DNA of 19,165 nt from Eubacteriales Family XIII. Incertae Sedis bacterium (lineage in GTDB: Bacteria; Bacillota; Clostridia; Peptostreptococcales; Anaerovoracaceae): positions 1 to 19,165 of the forward strand of contig JAIRPC010000023.1 of NCBI GenBank assembly GCA_031257215.1. The letters run 5' to 3'. Below, piece by piece: positions 15,020 to 19,165 of the stretch. The notes under the pieces are model-generated. The model did not search any database. It had not been told where the DNA came from and worked only from the letters and a program-made list of their open reading frames with translations. How positions within the stretch are numbered: the stretch's first letter is position 1; each line of letters begins with the position of its first letter. The position numbers were made by a program, and so were the translations under genes.

Positions 15020-16504
15020 TCACGCCAGGGGCAGCTCTACCGTGAACGCGGTCAGGCCGTTTTCGGATTCGGCGGAGATTTTTCCGCCGGCTCTTTCCGC
15101 TATGGCTTTGGCTATGGACAGCCCCAGCCCGTAGCCGCCCGGGGCCGCGCTGCCGCCCTGCGATGTCCGCGATCTGTCGGCGCGGTAGAAGCGGTCGAAG
15201 ATATGCGGCATGTCCGCGGCGGAGATGCCTTCGCCTGTGTTCGATACCTTGATGAAGCCGAACCGCCGCACGATGCCGGTCTCCACCGTGATGTGGCCGC
15301 CCCTGTCCGTGTATTTCATGGCGTTGTCCAGCAGGATGAGTATCACCTGCCTGACCCTCGCGGAGTCCGAGTTCACTATCACGCCGCTGCCCGACGGCAT
15401 CTTGCTCTCCAGCGTGATGCCGCGCTCGAACAGCACCGCTTCCACGCTTCCTATCTCGCGTTCCGCCGCAGCCGACAGGTCGAACGGCAGGGTTTCGAGC
15501 GGCACGGCGGCCGCGTCCTCCGAACGCGCGAGGAACAGCAAGTCCTCGATGAGCCCGCGCATACGCTCCGACTCGTCGGCGATGCGCCCTATCCACACCG
15601 CGGATTCGGCGGGCTCGGCGAGCGCCGCTTCCGCATTTGCGTCTATTATCGCGAGCGGGGTTTTCAGCTCGTGCGATGCGTCCGCGATGAACCTACGCTG
15701 TCTGCGAAGCCCTTCTTCGGTAGGCTTCAGCGCCCTGTTGCTGAGAAGCAGCGAGATGATGAACAGCCCCGCTATGACGCACGCGCCGAGGATGAACATA
15801 TTCAGAAGAAGCCTTTTCATCGCCTTGTCGGACGAGTCGATATTCAGGAACACAATGCTCTCGTTCACGGGAAGCCCGCTCAAAGCTATCTGGCTCAGCG
15901 ATTCGTCGCTGAGCGGCATATTGCCCGCTACCCTCGCGCTGTACGAATAAAGCCAGTGCGAGCCGCCCAGCTTTATCTCGCCTGTTTTCGACACACCGCT
16001 GTTGTGCCCGCGCGCCATCTCCGCCGCCTTGATATATTGGTCGTCCGACAGCTCCACGCGCGAAAACGCGCTCAGCTCGCCCTGTGTATCGACGTTCAGC
16101 ACGAAGAAGCTGGAATAATCCAGCGCGAGGTCGGGTCCGGAATTGTCGATGAACGGGCTTTCGGGGCGCTGGCTCGATTCGCTTTGCCCGCCCGTACCGC
16201 CGGACAGACCTTCGCCGCCTGAGATGCCGCCCGCCGCGTCCGCGCCGCTCGGGTCGCCCTCGCCGATAGCCCCAGCCGTAGCGCCGTCCGGCCCCATCGT
16301 GCCATATGCCTGCGCGTTCGCGTTGCGCCGCTCGAGCATGGCGTTCGTTATCACGTCTATCGGAATCTCCGCCAGCCTTTCCGCGTCGGCGCTGCGCGTC
16401 AGCTGGAACTGCATGAAGAATATGACGGCAAATGATGCCACCATCACAGCCGTGAGCGACAGCATATTGAACAGTAGTAATTTGTTCCTGAGTTTCCTTA
16501 ACAT
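15020..16504 (-). CDS. Membrane sensor histidine kinase of a two-component system
   Basis: A 494-residue kinase that should sense an external cue and phosphorylate the regulator encoded just before it. Two membrane helices: about 10-31 and 232-254. Between them is a roughly 200-residue outer domain whose first part (71-110) is dominated by Gly, Ser, Ala and acidic residues and looks unstructured. No clear HAMP domain: the dimerisation helix follows TM2 directly. HisKA motif FIADASHELKTPLAII with phospho-acceptor His278; N box LLDNAMKYTD with Asn394; then NTGEGIS, FDRFYRAD and GGYGLGLSIAK, the complete ATP-binding set. The ATG at 16504 overlaps the regulator's stop codon (ATGTTAA), suggesting translational coupling. 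A later in-frame Met (14) would remove the basic residues before TM1. The signal sensed is unknown. Confidence 0.95.
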   Translation of the reverse strand: MLRKLRNKLLLFNMLSLTAVMVASFAVIFFMQFQLTRSADAERLAEIPIDVITNAMLERRNANAQAYGTMGPDGATAGAIGEGDPSGADAAGGISGGEGLSGGTGGQSESSQRPESPFIDNSGPDLALDYSSFFVLNVDTQGELSAFSRVELSDDQYIKAAEMARGHNSGVSKTGEIKLGGSHWLYSYSARVAGNMPLSDESLSQIALSGLPVNESIVFLNIDSSDKAMKRLLLNMFILGACVIAGLFIISLLLSNRALKPTEEGLRRQRRFIADASHELKTPLAIIDANAEAALAEPAESAVWIGRIADESERMRGLIEDLLFLARSEDAAAVPLETLPFDLSAAAEREIGSVEAVLFERGITLESKMPSGSGVIVNSDSARVRQVILILLDNAMKYTDRGGHITVETGIVRRFGFIKVSNTGEGISAADMPHIFDRFYRADRSRTSQGGSAAPGGYGLGLSIAKAIAERAGGKISAESENGLTAFTVELPLA

Positions 16505-17172
16505 TCCACGAGTGTATAGCCGACGTTCCTGATGGTTTTTATCTTCACTTCAGAGTCCAGCCCCGCCAGCTTTTTTCGAAGGAACGAGATGTAGACCTGG
16601 ACGTGGTTGTCCTCGGCTTCGCTGTCCCAGCCCCAGACTTTCTCGATGATGGCATCGGGGGAAAGCGCCTGGCCCTGGTTCGCCAGGAGATATTCGAGCA
16701 GGTTGCCTTCTTTTTTCGTGAGATTGAAGGATTTGTCGCCGCGCGACAGCGCTAGCGTGTTCGGGTTGTACTCGATGTCTCCAAACGAGAGCGCGCCCTC
16801 AGGCAGCAGCTCGCCGCGCCTCCGCAGCACGGCCCGCATCCGCGCCATCAGCTCCTCTGTTTTGAATGGCTTCGGCAGATAGTCGTCCGCGCCGCTGTCA
16901 AGCCCCCTGACGCGATCCTCTATTTCGCCGAGCGCGGTGAGCATGATGACGGGCGTCGTGACACCGTCGGCGCGAAGTTCTTTCAGCACTGTGATGCCGT
17001 CCTTCTTCGGCAGCATGATGTCGAGCAGCACAACGTCGTAGACGCCGCTCGCCGCCGCGATATACCCTTCCTCGCCGTCGAACGCAAGGTCGATATCGTA
17101 GTTGTTCTTCTTCAGAATCCGCGCCACGGCTTCCGCCAGATAGCGCTCGTCCTCGACCATCAAAACTTTCAT
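16498..17172 (-). CDS. OmpR/PhoB-family response regulator
   Basis: DNA-binding regulator of 224 residues, the normal length. Receiver domain (1-118): acidic pocket ED (7-8), phospho-acceptor Asp51 in VVLLDIMLPKKDG, Thr79 in IMLTA and Lys101 in YLPKPF. C-terminal winged helix (about 128-222): NLTKKEGNLLEYLLANQGQALS, WDSEAEDNHVQVYISFLRKKL (recognition helix) and IKTIRNVGYTL. Start ATG at 17172 with AAAGGA about 11 nt upstream. It is the first gene of the pair, overlaps the kinase start, and is preceded by an extended -10 promoter. Divergent from icd, so the shared gap may hold its own binding sites. Closest in type to CssR/VanR/PhoP-like regulators, but I cannot assign a specific one. Confidence 0.96.
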   Translation of the reverse strand: MKVLMVEDERYLAEAVARILKKNNYDIDLAFDGEEGYIAAASGVYDVVLLDIMLPKKDGITVLKELRADGVTTPVIMLTALGEIEDRVRGLDSGADDYLPKPFKTEELMARMRAVLRRRGELLPEGALSFGDIEYNPNTLALSRGDKSFNLTKKEGNLLEYLLANQGQALSPDAIIEKVWGWDSEAEDNHVQVYISFLRKKLAGLDSEVKIKTIRNVGYTLVEC

Positions 17173-17211
17173 AAGCCGACTGTCCTTTCACACTGTGCCG
17201 CCTGCACCTTC

Positions 17212-17220
17212 ATTATATCA
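17212..17220 (-). promoter_or_regulatory. Extended -10 promoter of the two-component operon
   Basis: The minus strand reads TGATATAAT (17220-17212): a perfect TATAAT preceded by the TGn extension. The -35 region (TTCTCC) is poor, which is usual for extended -10 promoters. The start would be near 17205, giving a leader of about 33 nt. Confidence 0.65.
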
Positions 17221-17287
17221 AAACAATCAAATCGGGAGAACATCCCCGCGCAGGCCAAACCCTTGATATCGTTACAATAATATAGAC

Positions 17288-17317
17288 GGCGGCTTAAAAC
17301 TGCCTTAATAAGCCGCC
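17288..17317. promoter_or_regulatory. Inverted repeat with internal 11-bp phased direct repeat, candidate regulator site
   Basis: GGCGGCTTA (17288-17296) and TAAGCCGCC (17309-17317) are perfect inverted repeats around a 12-nt loop. Overlapping them, CTTAAAA (17293) and CTTAATA (17304) form a direct repeat with 11-bp phase. Neither side has a T run, so it is not a terminator. It lies between the divergent promoters of the regulator and icd. Confidence 0.5.
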
Positions 17318-17342
17318 CTTCTTCCGAGCTTCCGCATGCGTC

Positions 17343-17351
17343 TGGTATAAT
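17343..17351 (+). promoter_or_regulatory. Extended -10 promoter of icd
   Basis: TGGTATAAT: a perfect TATAAT at 17346-17351 with the TGn extension. The best -35 (TTCCGA at 17322, 18-bp spacer) is poor. Transcription from about 17358 gives a leader of roughly 45 nt that contains GCAATAAT twice (17359-17366 and 17371-17378). Confidence 0.65.
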
Positions 17352-17402
17352 AATTGGGGCAATAATTAACGCAATAATAATGAAAGGCAGGTTTGTAGCT
17401 TT

Positions 17403-18605
17403 ATGACTGATAGGATTAGGATGAATACGCCGCTGGTGGAGATGGACGGGGACGAGATGACCCGCGTCATCTGGGCGATGGTGAAGGAGCTGCTGGTCGA
17501 GCCTTTTGTCGAGCTGAAAACGGACTATTACGACCTCGGGCTGAAACACCGCGAGTCCACGAAGGACGCGGTAACGGGCGAGGCCGCCGAAGCTATCAAG
17601 TCGCTGGGCGTCGGCGTCAAATGCGCGACCATCACGCCGAACGACGAACGCGTTACGGAATACGGGCTGTCAGAGATGTACAAGAGCCCGAACGGAACCA
17701 TCAGGGCCATACTGGACGGCACGGTTTTCCGCGCACCCATCCTCGCGGGCGGCATCGTGCCGTATATCCCGACGTGGACAAAGCCCATCACCATCGCGCG
17801 TCACGCCTACGGCGATATCTACAAGAATGTGGAGCGCCGCGCCGGTGAGGGCGCGAAGGCGGAGCTGCTCGTGACGGAAGCGGACGGCAGCGAAGCGCGC
17901 CTGCCAATCCACGGATTCGGCGGCTCGGCGGGCGTAGTCCAGGGCGTACACAACACGGACGCGAGCATCGAATCGTTCGCGCGCGCCTGCATGGGCTTCG
18001 CGCTCGACACGAACCAGGATCTTTGGTTCGGCACGAAGGACACCATATCGAAAACGTATGACAGGCGCTTCCGCGATATATTCCAGGAGGTCTACGACGC
18101 GGAATACAAGGAGTCTTTCGAGCAGGCGGGCATCGAGTATTTCTACACGCTGATAGACGATATCGTCGCGCGCGTCGTGCGCTCCGACGGCGGTTTCATC
18201 TGGGCGTGCAAGAACTACGACGGGGACGTGATGAGCGATATGGTCGCGACCGCGTACGGCAGCCTTGCCATGATGTCGTCCGTGCTGGTCAGCCCGCGCG
18301 GTTACTACGAATACGAGGCCGCGCACGGCACGGTGCAAAAACACTACTATAAATATATGGACGGGGAAACGACGTCCACGAACTCGGTCGCGACCATCTA
18401 TGCCTGGGCGGGCGCACTCGGCAAGCGCGGCGAGCTGGACGGGATAGCCGAGCTGCGGGACTTCGGGAAAAAGCTCGAACGCGCCTGCGTGAAAACCATC
18501 GAGGACGGCGTGATGACGGGCGACCTCTACGCGCTGTCGCGGCTAGAGACGAAGCGCAAGGTGGACACGGAAACCTTCATCCGCGAGGTGGCGGCGCGGG
18601 TGTAG
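17403..18605 (+). CDS. icd: NADP-type isocitrate dehydrogenase
   Basis: Oxidatively decarboxylates isocitrate to 2-oxoglutarate in the cytosol, supplying carbon for glutamate and reduced cofactor. The 400-residue protein resembles the homodimeric type also found in eukaryotes and Thermotoga rather than the E. coli type: NTPLVEMDGDEMTRVIW at the N-terminus, SPNGTIRAILDGTVFRAPI (isocitrate binding), WTKPITIARHAYGDIYKN, FYTLIDDIVARVV, CKNYDGDVMSDMVATAYGSL (metal-binding Asp) and YEYEAAHGTVQKHYYKY (cofactor region). The NADP preference is inferred from the family. The first ATG (17403) is chosen because homologues have a similar short lead; a second at 17421 is possible. The ribosome site (AAAGGCAGG) is imperfect. 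Monocistronic, followed by a terminator-like hairpin about 105 nt on. Confidence 0.96.
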   Translation: MTDRIRMNTPLVEMDGDEMTRVIWAMVKELLVEPFVELKTDYYDLGLKHRESTKDAVTGEAAEAIKSLGVGVKCATITPNDERVTEYGLSEMYKSPNGTIRAILDGTVFRAPILAGGIVPYIPTWTKPITIARHAYGDIYKNVERRAGEGAKAELLVTEADGSEARLPIHGFGGSAGVVQGVHNTDASIESFARACMGFALDTNQDLWFGTKDTISKTYDRRFRDIFQEVYDAEYKESFEQAGIEYFYTLIDDIVARVVRSDGGFIWACKNYDGDVMSDMVATAYGSLAMMSSVLVSPRGYYEYEAAHGTVQKHYYKYMDGETTSTNSVATIYAWAGALGKRGELDGIAELRDFGKKLERACVKTIEDGVMTGDLYALSRLETKRKVDTETFIREVAARV

Positions 18606-18711
18606 GCCGCGGGATAGAGCCGTACCCAGGCGGCGGTGCTTGCAAGGGAATTGCGATGGCGGCGGCGCTTGCGGACGGAATTGCGGACGGCTTGAGATGG
18701 CGCGGTGCATG

Positions 18712-18758
18712 GTGGCTGTTTTTGGGTTTGTATCCATAAGCAGCCACTTTTCATTATT
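18712..18758 (+). terminator. Terminator-like hairpin after icd
   Basis: GTGGCTG (18712-18718) pairs perfectly with CAGCCAC (18741-18747), followed by TTTTCATTATTATT. The 22-nt loop is long, and can form a small inner GG/CC pairing. Likely the 3' end of the icd transcript. Confidence 0.65.
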
Positions 18759-18848
18759 ATTCTCTCACCATTCGCCCATTATTCGCTCTCTATTCGTTCT
18801 TTATTTCTTCTTTCGCGCAAAATAAAATATCCGTTTGGTGTGTAAAAC

Positions 18849-18871
18849 GCGATAATTTTATCGCATATAGT
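18849..18871 (+). promoter_or_regulatory. Palindromic operator next to a possible -10 box
   Basis: GCGATAATTTTATCGC (18849-18864) is a perfect 16-bp palindrome. TATAGT (18866-18871), one base off the -10 consensus, follows at once; no good -35 is seen. The placement suits a repressor or activator site for the prepilin transcript, but this is inferred. Confidence 0.4.
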
Positions 18872-18885
18872 TATTATTGCCAAAC

Positions 18886-18920
18886 ACGAGCGGGTCGACA
18901 ATACCCGACCCAAACCTCGT
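18886..18920 (+). other. Two-part stem-loop in the prepilin leader
   Basis: ACGAG (18886-18890) pairs with CTCGT (18916-18920) and, inside it, GGGTCG (18892-18897) with CGACCC (18906-18911), leaving a C and an AAAC as bulges. It is about 110 nt before the prepilin start and could be the 5' part of a structured leader. Confidence 0.4.
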
Positions 18921-19031
18921 CAGGGTGGCGCAACACGGTATAGCAAAAGGGAAATTCGTAGAAAGATGGAGACGATGCTTGGCGGCAAGGCTGTCAGGCT
19001 TCGTTTCCAAAAAGAAAAGGAGAGTATATTA

Positions 19032-19165
19032 ATGTTAATGGTATTGAAGAAGCGGATGCAAAAGAATAAGAAGAGGGGCTTCACGCTTGTAGAGGTAATC
19101 GTCGTACTCGTGATACTCGCGATACTGGCGGCTATCGCAATACCCGCGCTGACGGGGTATATCGA
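19032..19165 (+). CDS. Type IV prepilin-like protein, N-terminal part (3' truncated by window edge)
   Basis: The visible 44 codons read MLMVLKKRMQKNKKRG, then FTLVEVIVVLVILAILAAIA and further hydrophobic residues. This is a class III signal: a basic leader, cleavage after Gly16 by prepilin peptidase, Phe as the first mature residue and Glu at mature position 5, then the long helix that anchors pilin subunits in the membrane and packs in the fibre core. It may be a pilin, or a pseudopilin of a secretion or competence system; the missing C-terminal part decides. AAGGAG (19017-19022) lies 9 nt before the chosen ATG. The frame stays open upstream, with other ATGs at 18966 and 18975, but these lack a good ribosome site. 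The mature domain and the rest of any pilus operon lie outside the window. Confidence 0.9.
   Translation, partial: MLMVLKKRMQKNKKRGFTLVEVIVVLVILAILAAIAIPALTGYI

Larger units (their letters stand above)
18606..19031. other. Non-coding gap between icd and the prepilin gene
   Basis: About 430 nt without a convincing gene. In order: GC-rich short repeats (TTGCGGACGG at 18669 and 18681, GGAATTGCG at 18647 and 18677), a terminator-like hairpin (18712-18751), a pyrimidine-rich stretch with repeated ATTCG words, a palindrome (18849-18864), a two-part stem-loop (18886-18920), then the ribosome binding site. I compared the last part with the c-di-GMP riboswitch core and did not find it. Confidence 0.7.

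Noticed and set aside
18640..18825. 61-codon + strand frame after icd
   Set aside because: Non-ATG start, spans the terminator-like hairpin and a pyrimidine-rich stretch; the hydrophobic end comes from T-rich DNA.
18881..18912. tRNA-like T arm (CGGGT-7 nt-ACCCG)
   Set aside because: The loop lacks TTCGA and no acceptor, D or anticodon arms can be laid out around it.
18880..19010. c-di-GMP (GEMM) riboswitch before the prepilin gene
   Set aside because: The context is right, but the conserved GGCAAACC and ACGCAAAGCC segments and the tetraloop-receptor pattern are not present in readable form.
1..19165. CRISPR arrays, insertion sequences, phage genes or defence systems
   Set aside because: No regular repeat-spacer pattern, transposase, integrase or known defence protein appears in any frame read.

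Overview
The window looks like a chromosomal segment of a fairly GC-rich Clostridia-type Firmicute. This rests on AGGAGG-type ribosome binding sites, a single-chain long-form PurL, a Clostridia-like order of purine genes, a large secreted protein ending in Ig-like and fibronectin type III repeats, and a class III-type signal prepilin. The assignment is inferred from family resemblance; no rRNA or tRNA is present to confirm it.

Left part (1-10,900): the 3' end of an alanine racemase gene on the + strand converges, with 5 nt between stop codons, on a long minus-strand purine operon. In transcription order this reads purL, purE, purC, purM, purN, purH, a small membrane-anchored orphan of 161 residues, and purD. 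These encode most of the steps from PRA to IMP. purF and purB are absent, and purK is not seen. Three AT-rich islands interrupt the operon (purC/purM, purM/purN, purH/orphan). The one before purM contains a hairpin that appears to bring a distant strong Shine-Dalgarno close to the start codon.

Middle (10,900-15,020): divergent from the purine operon lies one very large gene (1226 aa) for a secreted calcineurin-like metallophosphoesterase with LamG-type lectin domains, ending in a strong bidirectional terminator. Its two flanks carry 21-bp direct repeats that differ at one base.

Right part (15,020-17,172): a minus-strand two-component operon, an OmpR/PhoB-type response regulator overlapping a HAMP-less sensor kinase with a glycine/serine-rich outer domain.

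Far right (17,403-19,165): divergent from the two-component genes is an NADP-type isocitrate dehydrogenase, then about 430 nt of non-coding DNA with a terminator, a palindrome and a stem-loop, then the first codons of a type IV prepilin gene cut by the window edge.

The main metabolic theme is de novo purine synthesis. The secreted phosphoesterase, the sensor pair and the pilin point to dealings with the cell surface and environment. I did not find a clear new defence or mobile system. The most unusual signals are the purM hairpin, the flanking 21-bp repeats, the orphan inside the purine operon and the repeat-rich regulatory gaps.
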